A stretch of 64,000 bases of DNA from JAGVSR01 sp963750715 (GTDB lineage Bacteria > Pseudomonadota > Alphaproteobacteria > Rhizobiales > Hyphomicrobiaceae), in the NCBI GenBank assembly GCA_963750715.1, contig CAVVRP010000008.1:496001-560000 (forward strand), read 5' to 3'. Positions 1 to 10,585 of this stretch are shown one piece after another (the stretch's first letter is position 1; every line of letters begins with the position of its first letter). The notes beneath the pieces are model-generated. The model was not told the origin of the DNA. It saw only the letters and a program-made list of their open reading frames with translations, and did no database searches. Made by a program: the position numbers and the translations under genes.

Positions 1-818
1 GGTCGGCTCCCGGATCCGATGATCTTACGGACGCCCGCATCTGGCTCGTAACGGGGCCGAACATGGCGGGCAAGTCGACTTTCCTGCGCCAGAACGCCCT
101 GATCGTCGTGATGGCGCAAATGGGCGCATTCGTGCCGGCCCGCTCCGCGCACATTGGCATCGTCGACCGGCTGTTCTCGCGTGTCGGAGCGTCCGATGAT
201 CTCGCACGCGGCCGCTCCACGTTCATGGTGGAGATGGTCGAAACGGCCGGCATCCTCAATCAGGCAACCGACCGTTCGCTTGTCATTCTGGATGAGATCG
301 GGCGCGGTACGGCGACCTTCGACGGGCTGTCGATTGCATGGGCGACCGTGGAGTACCTCCACGACGTCAGCTGTTGCCGCGCGCTGTTTGCAACGCACTA
401 TCACGAAATGACCGCGCTTGCCGGCCGCCTCGCCGACATCGGCAATGTGACGATGGACGTCAAGGAATGGCGCGACGACATTGTGTTTCTGCACAAAGTG
501 AAGGCGGGCGCGGCGGATCGGTCCTACGGCATCCAGGTCGCCAAGCTCGCCGGGCTGCCGGCGGCTGTCATCGCGCGCGCGCGGGAGGTTCTGACGCTGC
601 TCGAAAAAAGCGACCGCAAGGCTTCCGGCGCGGTGGCGCCGCTCGATGATTTGCCGCTGTTTGCGGCACGGAGACCCAGCGGGCTGGCGGAGACCGCCGG
701 TCCATCGCCGGTCGAAGTGGCGCTGTCTGCGATCAATCCCGACGAATTGTCGCCCAAGTTGGCGCTCGAAGTACTTTATCGGTTGAAAGAGGCGGCCCGT
801 GCTAAAGAGCGGCCCTGA
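1..818 (+). CDS. mutS: DNA mismatch repair protein MutS, C-terminal part
   Basis: The reading frame is open from the window edge, so the mismatch-binding, connector and lever domains lie upstream. What remains is the ABC-type ATPase and the C-terminal helical part. Visible are the Walker A motif TGPNMAGKST (first bases near 52), the Walker B/signature region with LVILDEIGRGT, and the ATHYHEMTAL segment, all diagnostic of MutS. MutS binds mismatches as a dimer and uses ATP to recruit MutL. The internal ATG at 63 lies inside the Walker A motif and cannot be the real start. The gene stops 79 bp before glnD on the same strand, a neighbour order common in Hyphomicrobiales. Identification is secure. 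Confidence 0.97.
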   Translation, partial: SAPGSDDLTDARIWLVTGPNMAGKSTFLRQNALIVVMAQMGAFVPARSAHIGIVDRLFSRVGASDDLARGRSTFMVEMVETAGILNQATDRSLVILDEIGRGTATFDGLSIAWATVEYLHDVSCCRALFATHYHEMTALAGRLADIGNVTMDVKEWRDDIVFLHKVKAGAADRSYGIQVAKLAGLPAAVIARAREVLTLLEKSDRKASGAVAPLDDLPLFAARRPSGLAETAGPSPVEVALSAINPDELSPKLALEVLYRLKEAARAKERP

Positions 819-897
819 TAGGTGAAAGATTCGGGGGCCGCAGGGTGCGGTTTCGCGGATCTGCGGTGCACATTACAAATCTGAACCAGATCTAGAC

Positions 898-3685
898 ATG
901 GATACATCGAGCTTCGGCGTTGCCCCCTACTTCGATCCGAAGGCACTGCGCTACGAGCTGACGGCGCTGTTCAACGCGCATGGCAGCGCGACGGAGGCTC
1001 GGCCGGCGGTCATCGAGCGGGTCAAGGCACTGGTCAAGAACGCTCGCGCCGAAGCGCGCGCCGGTCTCGAAGCCGATCGCAAAGGCCGCAAGTGCGCCCA
1101 CGGCCTCGCCCGCTTTCAGGACGAGTTGATTGCCCTGCTTTATGACTACACGGCCGCGCACGTCTACCGCGCGACCAATCCGTCTGATGCCGAACGGATG
1201 ACTATCGTGGCCACCGGCGGATATGGACGCGGTCTTCTGGCACCGGGATCGGACATCGATATCCTGTTTCTGCTTCCCTATAAGCAGACGCCGTGGGGCG
1301 AGAGCGTCGCCGAGTACATGCTCTACATGCTGTGGGATCTGGGCTTCAAAGTCGGCCATGCCACGCGCACGGTCGATCAGTGCCTGAAAATGGCGCAAGC
1401 CGATTTCACGATCCGCACGGCGCTGCTCGATATCTGGCTCGTGCACGGTGACGCGCAATTGTACGCGGAACTCTCCGATCGCCTGCGGAAGGAAGTCATG
1501 GCGGGAACGGCGCGCGCTTTCATCGACGCCAAGATGGCCGAACGCGATGAGCGCCTCAAGCGATCGGGCGAGACGCGCTACAAGGTCCAGCCCAACGTCA
1601 AGGACGGCAAGGGCGGCCTGCGTGATTTGCATACGCTGCACTGGCTGTCGAAGTATCTGTTCGGCCACGAAGTCGGTCCGCAAACTGCCGAACTGGGGAT
1701 CTTCACCGCTGAAGAGGTGCAGACATTCCGCCGGTGCGAGGATTTCCTGTGGAGCGTGCGGTGCCTGCTGCATTTCATGACAGGTCGGGCCGAGGAGCGG
1801 CTGGCGTTCGATCTCCAGCCGCAATTGGCAGAGCGATTCGGCTATCGCAGCCAGTCGGGCTTGCGTGCGGTCGAACGCTTCATGAAGCATTACTTCCTGG
1901 TGACCAAAGACGTCGGCGATCTCACGGCGATCCTGTGCGGCACGCTGGAAATGCAGCAGCACAAGAGCGTGCCTGGACTGGACCTACTCAGTCCGACAAC
2001 ATGGAGGATGCGTCGCCAGATCCGCCAGAAAACCGACTTCCGTATCGAGAACGATCGTTTGAGCGTCGCGGATCGCGATGTGTTCAAGCGCGATCCCGTG
2101 AACCTCATTCGTTTGTTCGCGCTGGCGAACGCGACCAAGGCGCGCCTGCATCCCGATGCGATCCGGTTGCTGCGTCAGTCGCACCGGCTCGTCGACGACA
2201 ATCTGCGAAACAATCCCGAGGCCAACCGGATCTTCCTGGAACTCCTGACCGGCCGCGAAGACCCCGCGGCAACGCTTCGCAGCATGAACGATTCCGGCGT
2301 GCTTGGCCGCTTTATCCCCGCCTTCGGTAAGATCGTGGCGATGATGCAGTTCAACATGTACCACCACTACACGGTGGATGAGCACCTGATCCGCACGGTT
2401 GGATGTCTCGCCGACATCGAGCACGGCACCGCGCTCACAGAGCTGCCGCTGTCGAGCGAACTCGTCAAGACGATACAGAACCGTCGCGCTCTCTATGTCG
2501 CCGCATTTCTCCATGACGTCGGCAAGGGCCGCAATGAGCATCATTCGATCGTCGGTGCCCGGACTGCGCGCGAACTGGCGCCGAGGCTGGGCTTGACCGC
2601 CGCTGAAACCGATACTGTCGTCTGGCTTATCGAGCAGCATCTGACGATGAGCAACATCGCCCAGAGCCGCGACATCACCGACCCAAAGACGGTGCGCGAC
2701 TTCGCCAACATCGTCCAGAAGTCCGGAGCGTTTGAAGCTGCTGACACTTCTGACCGTAGCCGACATTCGCGCAGTCGGTCCCGGCGTGTGGAACGGCTGG
2801 AAGGGGCAGCTCCTGCGGTCGCTCTATCACGAGTCAGAGCCGATCGTCGCCGGAGGACACACACAGACCGAGCGCCGGCAACTCGTGCTGGAAGCCCAGA
2901 ATGCGTTGGGCCAGGTTCTTCACGATTGGAGCAGCGACGAGATCGAGAAGTACATCGGGCGCCATTTCCCAGACTACTGGCTGCGTATCGATCTGAAGAA
3001 ACAGGAGGAACATGCCCGCCTCGTGCGGCGCGCGCAGATTGAAGGTCGGACGCTGGCGACGGTCTACTCGACCGATAAGTTTACGGATTCGACCGATCTC
3101 ACGGTGTTCTGCCCGAACCATGCCCGGCTGCTGTCGCTATTCGCGGGCGCCTGCGCTGCCAACGGCGCCAATATCGCCGGAGCCCACATCACCACGACGC
3201 GCGACGGCTTTGCCCTCGATACGTTCGTTCTGCAGCGGGAATTTGCCGAAGACGATGACGAACTGCGCCGGATGCGGCGGATCGGCGAGACGATCGAACG
3301 CATCTTGAAAGGCGAAGTCCAGCTTTCGACCTTGCTCGCCAAAAGGAAGACCTTGCTGGCGCAGATCAATGCCTTCACTGTCGAGCCTGAAGTCATCGTC
3401 AATAATGCGCTGTCGGATGCCTTCACGGTGGTCGAGGTTTCGGGCCGCGATCGAACCGGGCTGCTGTACGATCTGACCAGCACGTTGTCGGATCTGTCGC
3501 TCGACATCGCATCCGCCCACATCACGACCTTCGGTGAGAAGGCCGTCGACGTTTTCTACGTGACGGATCTTACCGGCAAGAAGATCGACAGCGATGCGCG
3601 GCAGTCAAAGATCCGCGAGCGCCTGTCGGCGGTGCTGGCCGGAGCCCTGCTGGCGGCAGGTTCCAGCGCAACACCGAACGGATGA
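898..3685 (+). CDS. glnD: PII uridylyltransferase/uridylyl-removing enzyme GlnD, interrupted by a +1 frameshift
   Basis: This bifunctional nitrogen sensor uridylylates PII proteins at low glutamine and deuridylylates them at high glutamine. The first frame (898-3042) carries the nucleotidyltransferase motif GGYGRG followed by DIDIL, and the HD motif FLHDVGKG. The second frame (through 3685) carries two C-terminal ACT domains for glutamine sensing. The frames meet near 2719-2722: deleting one A in CAGAAGTCC gives Q-S-P-E-R-L-K, the expected family sequence. The joined protein is about 929 residues, the normal GlnD length. No other lesion is seen, so the shift may be a sequencing error; if real, the ACT sensor would be lost. 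It sits between mutS and murJ on the same strand. Confidence 0.93.
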
Positions 3686-3748
3686 AGTAGCTACGGCAGC
3701 CGGGGATGCCTTGCCGATGCCTGCAAAGACCGGGAGGGCTCCGAGCCG

Positions 3749-5327
3749 ATGAAACTTTATCGTTCATTCGCCACTGTCGGAGGCCTCACGCTGCTGAGTC
3801 GCGTGTTGGGCTTCGTGCGCGATATTCTGGCTGCGGCAGTTCTGGGGACCGGGCCGGTTGCCGACGCCTTCTATGTCGCTTTCCGATTCCCCAACCTGTT
3901 TCGGCGACTGTTCGGCGAGGGTGCATTCAATTCGGCCTTCATCCCGCTGTTCGCGGCCAAGCTCGAGGGCGATGGCAAGGAAGCGGCTCGCCAGTTCGCC
4001 AGCGAGGCGCTGTCCGGTTTGACCTTCGTTCTGATTTCTGATCTCGGCCGTGTGCATGATCGCCATGCCGTGGTTGATGTACATACTGGCGCCGGGCTTC
4101 GCCGTGATGCCGGAAAAGTTTGATCTAGCGGTGGTGTTGACGCAGATCACCTTCCCCTACCTGCTGAGCATGTCGCTCGTCGCTCTGCTTTCGGGCGTAC
4201 TGAACACTTTCGGCCGGTTCGTCGAAAGTTCGTCGGTTTCCATCGTCCTCAATCTCACGCTAACAGCGGCGATGCTGCTGTCGCTGTGGCTTGGATATCG
4301 CAACGAACCGGAGGCCGGCATCATGCAGGCCTGGGGCGTGTTCGTCGCCGGCTTGTTGCAGTTGGCCCACCTTCTGTGGGGTGTGCGCCGATGCGACTTC
4401 TGGCTGAAGCTAACGCGGCCGCGCTGGTCGCCAGACATGAAAACGCTTGTCGCGCTTGGCGTTCCCGGCGTGATTGCCGGCGGTGTGACGCAGGTCAACA
4501 TACTGATCGGAACCATGATTGCTTCCCTCCAGGATGGCGCTGTTTCGCATCTGTATTATGCCGACCGCATCTATGAACTGCCGCTCGCCATTGTCGGCAT
4601 CGCTATCGGCGTTGTCTTGCTGCCGGATGTTTCCCGCCATCTGCGTGCCGGCAACCATACGGCCGTTATGGATAGCCAGAACCGGTCGCTGGAGTTCGCC
4701 ATGCTGCTGACGGTGCCGGCGTCCGTGGCGCTAGCTGTGATCCCAACGGAGATCGTTCGCGTGTTGTTTGAGCGCGGCGCTTACACGGCACAGGACACGC
4801 CCTATACGGCCGAGGCCCTTCGCATCTTTGCACTCGGCCTGCCCGCCTTCGTACTGATCAAGGTGTTCTCGCCAGCGTTCTTCGCGCGTCAGGATACCAA
4901 GACCCCGATGCGGTTCGCCGTGTGGAGCCTCACGGCGAATACGCTAGGTTCGATCATATTGTTCTTCCTATTCCGGTATCTCGGCTGGATGCCGCATCTG
5001 GGTATCGCCGTCGCCACCAGCATCGGCGGATGGATCAACGCGCTGCTGCTTTGGGGGGCTTTGAAGAGCCACGGTCATTTCGAGGGGGACGCCCGCTTGC
5101 ATCACGCCCTGCCGAGGATCATTTTGGCAAGTCTGTTGATGGGCGCAGCGCTTTTTGCCGGAGCCAACTATCTGGAGCCGTGGCTGGCGCAGGCCAATGG
5201 CGCGGCGGTTCGCTTCTCGGCTCTGGGTGTGCTGATCACCGGCGGCTCGGTCGCCTACTTTGTGATGACGCAGCTTACGGGCGCTGTGCGTCTCGGCCAG
5301 CTCAGGGCAGCATTCCGCCGTAAATGA
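3749..5327 (+). CDS. murJ: Lipid II flippase MurJ (MviN), interrupted by a +1 frameshift
   Basis: MurJ flips the peptidoglycan precursor lipid II across the inner membrane. The N-terminal piece starts at ATG 3749 with the family-typical opening (FATVGGLTLLSRVLGFVRD), and the remaining transmembrane helices continue in another frame to 5327. The switch lies at the TTT run 4035-4037; dropping one T gives FVLILISAVCMIAMPW across the junction, as expected. The corrected protein is about 525 residues, normal for MurJ, and is hydrophobic throughout. It follows glnD by about 60 bp and is followed by trpS; this trio is conserved in related genomes. The essential role of MurJ argues that the shift is an error in the sequence rather than a real null allele. 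Confidence 0.93.
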
Positions 5328-5413
5328 CCGGTCACGCAGGCCCCTGTCTTGGGCTTGCGCAGATCGGACCGCCACGCCATAACGCCCGGCGGTTCCCATG
5401 GATCAATCGAGCA

Positions 5414-6464
5414 ATGACAATCACCACGCGCGTGTTCTCCGGCATGCAGCCGACCGGTAGCCTGCACCTGGGCAATTATCTAGGGGCCATGGTGAATTGG
5501 ATCCGGATGCAGGAGACGATGCAGTGCATATACTGCGTGGTCGATCTGCACGCCATTACCGTTTGGCAGGACCCGGCGGAACTGCGCGCCTCCATCCGGC
5601 AGGTGACGGCGGCCTATATCGCAGCGGGGCTCGATCCCAAGAGGAGCATTCTCTTCAACCAGAGCCAAGTGCCGGAGCACGCGGAACTGGCCTGGGTGTT
5701 CAACTGCGTTGCGCGGCTCGGCTGGCTCGACCGCATGACGCAGTTCAAAGAAAAGGCCGGCAAGGATAAGGAGCGCGCATCTGTTGGCCTTTACGCCTAC
5801 CCGAACCTGATGGCAGCCGACATTCTGGTTTATCGTGCGACCCACGTTCCGGTCGGAGATGACCAGAAGCAGCATCTCGAACTAGCCCGTGATATCGCGC
5901 AGAAGTTCAACAACGATTATCGCAAGGACATCGAAACGGCAGGCTACGCAAACGGAGTTCTTCTTCCCCCAGCCCGATCCCGTGATCACCGGCCCGGCGA
6001 CGCGCGTCATGAGCCTGCGCGACGGCACGAAAAAGATGTCGAAATCGGATCCGTCGGACCTGTCGCGCATCAATCTCACCGACGATGCCGACTTGGTGGC
6101 TCGCAAGATCCAGAAGGCGAAGACTGATCCGGAGCCGATTCCACCCGAGCTCAAAGGGTTTGAAGGCCGCCCCGAAGCCGAGAACCTCGTCGGCATCTAC
6201 GCGGCTCTCGCGGAGCGCACCGTGGAACAGGTGCTGGGTGAGTTCGGCGGACAACAGTTTTCGGCCTTCAAGAAGGCGCTCGCGGAGGTGGCGACCGAAA
6301 AGCTCGGTCGCATCGGTGCGGAGACAAAACGGCTGTTGGCGAACACGGACTATATCGACTCCGTGCTGGCGGACGGTTCCGCCCGCGCCCGTGCCATCGC
6401 CACGCCCGTCATGAATGAGGTCAAGGATATCGTCGGGCTGTTGCGACCGAATACTGGACAGTAA
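5414..6464 (+). CDS. trpS: Tryptophanyl-tRNA synthetase TrpS, interrupted by a +1 frameshift
   Basis: A class I aminoacyl-tRNA synthetase that charges tRNA-Trp. The start is ATG 5414, giving MTITTRVFSGMQPTGSLHLGN with the class I HIGH-like motif HLGN; the in-frame ATG at 5324 is too far upstream for the family. The KMSKS motif (KKMSKSDPSD) is in the second frame near 6030. The frames join at the TT pair 5958-5959; removing one T gives G-V-F-F-P-Q-P-D-P-V, which matches the conserved segment. The corrected length is about 349 residues, typical. A single-copy essential enzyme is unlikely to tolerate a real frameshift here. Confidence 0.94.
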
Positions 6465-6886
6465 GTGGCAGGTAGCAGGTTTGGCTGCGCGACATAACAG
6501 TGAACAAGCACGATCACCACCGCAGAACCCGCCGCTCGCTGTTTGTTGACACAGTGACCCAACACTCGGGGCGGGGCGGGCGGCAAATTCGCAAGGAGCA
6601 AAGGAAAAAAAGCGGACGGCAACCTGCCCTGCAGCGGCATTAGAAAAGTCGTTGGTCGGCAGCGACGAGTTACACTCTTCGGCGAGTCGTCAGACCAGCA
6701 TTCATGGCAACGAACATACTTAGCAATGCTGGATTCCGGATTCCCGGCGCAGCGTTGCCACAGCTAAAATTCCTTTTGCGTCGTTCGACTGGGCACGGGA
6801 ACCGGGCTATGGCACAAAGGCCGCCGAGGCTTACCGGGAGTAGGGCTAAATCCGCCGGTGCGAACTTGCCAGGGAAAGGCAATGAC
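6465..6886. other. Intergenic region, no gene recognised
   Basis: About 420 bases between trpS and the next gene. An open frame from 6704 runs into the following gene but lacks a good ribosome binding site. A purine-rich run (AAGGAGCAAAGGAAAAAAAG) lies near 6594-6613 with no convincing ORF after it. A TTGACA hexamer at 6546-6551 could be a -35 box, but I see no matching -10. Confidence 0.5.
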
Positions 6887-7375
6887 ATGCTGATGCAAGC
6901 CATCCTAAACCAATGCTGCAACATTCCAGTGCAGTACGTGCCCGGGGGAACGGTCCTCCTGAGGGAGGGCCAAAAGACTGGACGCGTCTACGTGCTCGCG
7001 CAGGGCCGTATTGAGGTGCTTCGCGGCGACATCCAAGTTGCCGTTCTCGATGAGCGGGGTTCAATGGTCGGCGAAATGTCGATCCTGCTGGGTGGCACGC
7101 ACACAGCTACAGTCCGGGCGTTGGGTGACGCTCAGGTCCACGTCATCGAGGATGGAGTAGCTTTTTTCACTGGCCATCCCGACCTTTCATGGCTTCTGGC
7201 GCGCCTGCTGGCGAATCGCCTTAACGCGGCAACGACCTATCTCGTCGACCTGAGGCGTCAATTCGCTGGCTACGGAGACCACTTGGAGATGGTAGGCGAA
7301 GTGCTGGAAACGCTGCTACACGAACAAGAACGGGATTTCCGCCCCGGGTCTGAACGCGATCCCGGACACGTATGA
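6887..7375 (+). CDS. Small cyclic-nucleotide-binding-like domain protein
   Basis: A single cNMP-binding-type beta-roll of about 162 residues without a helix-turn-helix, so not a CRP/FNR regulator. The fold is recognisable from PGGTVLLREGQ, VYVLAQGRIEVLRG and VGEMSILLGGTHTATV. In true cyclic-nucleotide binders the phosphate cassette ends in an arginine before the (S/T)A; here the sequence reads G-T-H-T-A-T-V, without that arginine, so ligand binding is doubtful. I chose ATG 6887 because a purine-rich AGGGAAAGG precedes it and the longer frame from 6704 adds an unrelated arginine-rich tail. The partner and role are unknown; it is flanked by trpS and a convergent phosphoesterase. Confidence 0.75.
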   Translation: MLMQAILNQCCNIPVQYVPGGTVLLREGQKTGRVYVLAQGRIEVLRGDIQVAVLDERGSMVGEMSILLGGTHTATVRALGDAQVHVIEDGVAFFTGHPDLSWLLARLLANRLNAATTYLVDLRRQFAGYGDHLEMVGEVLETLLHEQERDFRPGSERDPGHV

Positions 7376-7425
7376 GCCACTTGATACCGGAGCGGGTGTT
7401 CGCTTCTGGTCTACGGCCAGCACCG

Positions 7426-8250
7426 TTATGAGCTTACGGTGTCGCGACACCCAGATTCGACAGTTGATGTCATGGATTCAACCCATTCCGGGATCGCCAT
7501 CGCCGACTGGATAGGGCGCTGTAAGGGGGCGTCAAGTCGAACCGTCTGCACACCCATGGCTGAGATCCAAACCGCTTCCCTGACGTTGGTTTCGAGTACG
7601 ATATAGGCGGGTGGTACCCCGAACTGATGGCCGGCGTTAAATACCCATGTGTCGCCTATTCGGTCTGCCCACGAGCCGTTTTTCACAAATGGCGATTGGT
7701 GGATGTGGCCACAGACTACTATGTCAGGGCTGTATTGACCTATCCACTGCTCAAGGTCAACGTCTCCAACAGACCTGCTACCTGACCAACTCGTAGGCGA
7801 ATTAAGTGGCGGCGCGTGGTGGATCCAGATCCAGCGTAATCCCTTCCGCCGTCGTGCACATGCTTCGAGCTGCGCAATCAGACCCGCGCGGACAACTGGT
7901 CCGTCCCACCATGGGCAAATCGTGAATAGGGTATCGTCGACGATTAGACTGTCGCCGTCAGTGGCTATGTGGAGTGCGCGTATATCCTCGATCCAGCGTG
8001 GCATCTTCTCGCCAGCCTCGCCCTGTGAATCGAGGTCATGATTGCCTGAGCATATGATGAGCCGCGTCACGCCTGCGATGCGTTGGAGATATTTCCGGAC
8101 CACAAGGGTCTGCGCTCTGAAGTCGACAGGAGAACCGACATCCAGCGCGTCCCCCGCCAATACGACGACGTCGTATCGGGACGCCGACCGCAATAGCCAG
8201 TCAAATTGCGGGAGGGAATAGTGCAGGTCGGCGACAAAAAGACACCGCAT
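7426..8250 (-). CDS. Calcineurin-like metallophosphoesterase
   Basis: All metal-ligand motifs of the family are present in order: D-L-H near the N-terminus (FVADLHYS), A-G-D-A, S-G-N-H-D, a W-I-H-H-A block and C-G-H-I-H near the C-terminus. Such proteins use two metals to hydrolyse phosphomonoesters or diesters; the substrate cannot be told from sequence. There is no signal peptide or membrane segment, so a cytosolic enzyme of about 274 residues is expected. The start is ATG 8250, preceded by GGAG; a TTG five codons further upstream (8265) is possible. It is transcribed against its neighbours and converges on the cNMP-like gene. Confidence 0.85.
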   Translation of the reverse strand: MRCLFVADLHYSLPQFDWLLRSASRYDVVVLAGDALDVGSPVDFRAQTLVVRKYLQRIAGVTRLIICSGNHDLDSQGEAGEKMPRWIEDIRALHIATDGDSLIVDDTLFTICPWWDGPVVRAGLIAQLEACARRRKGLRWIWIHHAPPLNSPTSWSGSRSVGDVDLEQWIGQYSPDIVVCGHIHQSPFVKNGSWADRIGDTWVFNAGHQFGVPPAYIVLETNVREAVWISAMGVQTVRLDAPLQRPIQSAMAIPEWVESMTSTVESGCRDTVSS

Positions 8251-8265
8251 CGTCCGCTCCGGCAA

Positions 8266-8574
8266 GGTATTAAATCATCACAGCACAGATCCATTTCGAC
8301 GCGCAAGAAAGTATATTCGTGGATCCCAGCTGAGCCCCGCGGGCCTTATATCGCATCTTTCTTCAGCACGCCTTGAACCCGAAGTCGATCGAATGGGTCA
8401 TATTGGTCCATACAATTCGCAGTAGATTGACCTCAGAGTTGCATAACATAAACGAATGTCGAGGCTCTATTGGTGAGCGCGCCGCGTCTGCTTGCCGAGG
8501 AATTGAAGAAGTGGCCAGCCTGCCTAGCCTCGCGCCCATTGTCCCCGCCCGTACGCCGTGGCAGCATCAGCCCC
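8266..8574. other. Intergenic region between divergent genes
   Basis: About 309 bases between the phosphoesterase (minus) and the UspA gene (plus). It should hold both promoters. An open frame covers 8470-8574 in phase with the UspA gene, but its translation is low-complexity and not family-like. No strong hairpin or repeat was seen. Confidence 0.45.
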
Positions 8575-9084
8575 ATGCCAACGATCAAGAAACGCCGCTC
8601 CTTTGAAACCGGACATGCGCGGAAATTCCTGCTCGTCGTAGACGAGAGCCAGGAAGTCGAGAGCGCCTTGTATTATGCCGCGAGCCGCATCCTGCATTCC
8701 TCAGGCGTGCTCCTGATGCTCTATGTCATCGAGCCGCAGGAATTCCAGCACTGGATGGGTGTGCGTCAGGTGCAGCTCGAGGAGGAAACCAACAAGGCGC
8801 GGGCCCTCTTCCGTCTTTTCCGGCGTAAGCTGCATCTGGTCGGCTTCGAGAACATTCAGGTCGATGAGGCGATCAGGGAAGGGAACAAGGCTGAGGAGAT
8901 CGTCCGGATGATCGATGAAGACGAGGATGTGGCGATCCTGGTGCTGGGCGCTTCGACCGACGTCAAAGGCCCCGGCCCGCTGGTTTCCACCCTAGCGGCC
9001 GGCAAGGCCGCCGGGACGTTCCCGATCCCGATCACAATCGTGCCCGGTAATCTGGTGCTGGAAGATATTCTGGCGCTCGCTTGA
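8575..9084 (+). CDS. Universal stress protein (UspA family)
   Basis: A single Usp domain of about 169 residues beginning MPTIKKRRSFETG. The alpha/beta fold is evident from FLLVVDESQEVESAL and LLMLYVIEP near the N-terminus and VAILVLGAS near the C-terminus. The nucleotide loop resembles the ATP-binding type (G-A-S-T-D-V-K-G-P-G-P-L-V-S) but is not the exact G-x2-G-x9-G-S/T form. ATG 8575 was chosen because upstream codons are not conserved-looking. The same gene commonly precedes the NifU-type gene in Hyphomicrobiales, as it does here 128 bp before it. Confidence 0.88.
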   Translation: MPTIKKRRSFETGHARKFLLVVDESQEVESALYYAASRILHSSGVLLMLYVIEPQEFQHWMGVRQVQLEEETNKARALFRLFRRKLHLVGFENIQVDEAIREGNKAEEIVRMIDEDEDVAILVLGASTDVKGPGPLVSTLAAGKAAGTFPIPITIVPGNLVLEDILALA

Positions 9085-9212
9085 CACCGGCCGGGAAAAT
9101 CCGACTCCAGCCCTCGACGTTGGCGGACCGTTCCACTATATTGTTGCTGGAATAATTCTAAATTGGCTGACTGTGCGGCTTAACTGCCTGCGTCAGCTGC
9201 GGAGTACGCGGC

Positions 9213-9773
9213 ATGTTTATTCAGACCGAAGCCACACCCAACCCGGTGACATTGAAGTTCATCCCCGGCAAGCCCGTCCTTCCGAGCGGAACCGCAGACT
9301 TCCGTTCGAAGCAGGAAGCGACCAATTCGCCTCTCGCCCAGCGGCTGTTCGAAATCGAGGGCGTCACCGGCGTTTTCCTCGGGTCCGATTTCATCTCCGT
9401 GACCAAGGCCGATAGCGAATGGCAGCATCTGCGGCCGATGGTTCTCGGCGCCATCATGGACCACTACATGTCGGGTGAAGCGGTCGCGGGAGCGGACGGC
9501 GCCAACGATGAGTCGGTTGGAACCTACGATCCGGCCGACGAGGAAACCGTCGCCACCATCAAGGAATTGCTCGAAACGCGCGTGCGGCCAGCCGTTGCGC
9601 AGGATGGCGGGGACATCACGTTTTCCGGTTTTCGCGACGGCATCGTCTACCTCAAGATGCGCGGCGCATGTTCGGGCTGCCCGAGTTCGACAGCGACCCT
9701 GCGGCATGGCATCGAGAACCTCCTGAAGCACTTCTGTCCGGATGTGCAGGAAGTTCAAGCAGTCGGCGTCTGA
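9213..9773 (+). CDS. NifU/Nfu-type iron-sulfur cluster scaffold
   Basis: A two-domain Nfu protein of 186 residues. Residues about 1-90 form the N-terminal Nfu domain (MFIQTEATPNPVTLKFIPG is its typical opening). Residues about 105-180 form the NifU C-terminal domain with the cluster-binding Cys-x-x-Cys in GACSGCPSST. Nfu proteins carry 4Fe-4S clusters from the assembly machinery to apo-targets such as aconitase or lipoyl synthase. It is a stand-alone gene between the UspA gene and a nitroreductase. This arrangement is the housekeeping type and not a nitrogen-fixation cluster, since no nif genes are nearby. Confidence 0.93.
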   Translation: MFIQTEATPNPVTLKFIPGKPVLPSGTADFRSKQEATNSPLAQRLFEIEGVTGVFLGSDFISVTKADSEWQHLRPMVLGAIMDHYMSGEAVAGADGANDESVGTYDPADEETVATIKELLETRVRPAVAQDGGDITFSGFRDGIVYLKMRGACSGCPSSTATLRHGIENLLKHFCPDVQEVQAVGV

Positions 9774-9848
9774 GGCACAGCGCGAGCCGGATTATGCATC
9801 CGCTCGCCGGTTGGCGCACGTAAGCGTATCTGCAACTTTCTCCAAAAG

Positions 9849-10585
9849 ATGCCGATGACCACCGCCATCGGCGCAGCGGCGATGCGCCAACTTTTTCTCG
9901 ACGCCCGCCCGTATAACGCCTGGCAGACGAAGGACGTGCCCGATAGTCCGTTACGCGAGTTACGCGAGATTACCGACCTGATGAAGTGGGCGCCGACCAG
10001 CGCCAACTCGTCGCCCGCCTGCATCGTGTTCGTGAAGTCGGCTGAAGCGAAAGCCAAGCTCAAGCCCTTCCTGATGGAAGGCAACTTCGAAAAAACGACG
10101 GCCGCTCCCGTGACCGCGATCATCGCCCATGACCAGACGTTCTACGACTACCTGCCCAAGCTCTGTACGTCGACGCGAAGAGCTGGTTCGCCGGCAACAA
10201 GCCGTTTGCCGGCCTCAGCGCCTTCCGTAACGGCTCCATGCAGGGCGTTTATTTCATTCTCGCGGCCCGGGCACTGGGACCCGATTGCGGTCCGATGTCG
10301 GGCTTCGACAACGCCGGCGTCGATGCGACATTCTTCGCCGGCACCGAGGTGAAGTCGAACTTACTGTTCAATTTGCGCTACGGCGATCCCGCTGGGCTTA
10401 ACTCCGGGTCTCCACGTTTTGCAGCTAACGAGTTTATCAGCATCGTGTGGCGCGAGGCAGTATTTCCGCAAATAGGTGCTGGCGTTCCGTCACGCTGGGC
10501 GTGTACGCTTCTCTTCCATGAACATCCTGGCTTTCGATACCTGCTATGGCGCCTGTTCGGCGGCGGTCCTGCGAAGCGCCTGTGA
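9849..10585 (+). CDS. Nitroreductase family protein, RutE/malonic-semialdehyde-reductase-like, with frameshift
   Basis: An FMN-dependent nitroreductase-like enzyme. The first frame gives LFLDARPYNAW and LMKWAPTSANSSPACIVFV; the second gives DAKSWFAG, SMQGVYFILAARALGPDCGPMSGFD and NLRYGDPAG, all typical of the RutE/HadB-like subgroup. The frames meet near 10161-10166, where the expected L-F-P-x-V-D-A-K-S-W-F is compressed. The net shift is -1 (best explained by about 4 missing bases), unlike the +1 shifts elsewhere. The natural C-terminus should lie near 10440 (NEFISIV); the open frame instead runs to 10585 inside tsaB, suggesting a lost stop or a second indel. Start ATG 9849 or 9855. It may be a decaying gene. 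Confidence 0.75.
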
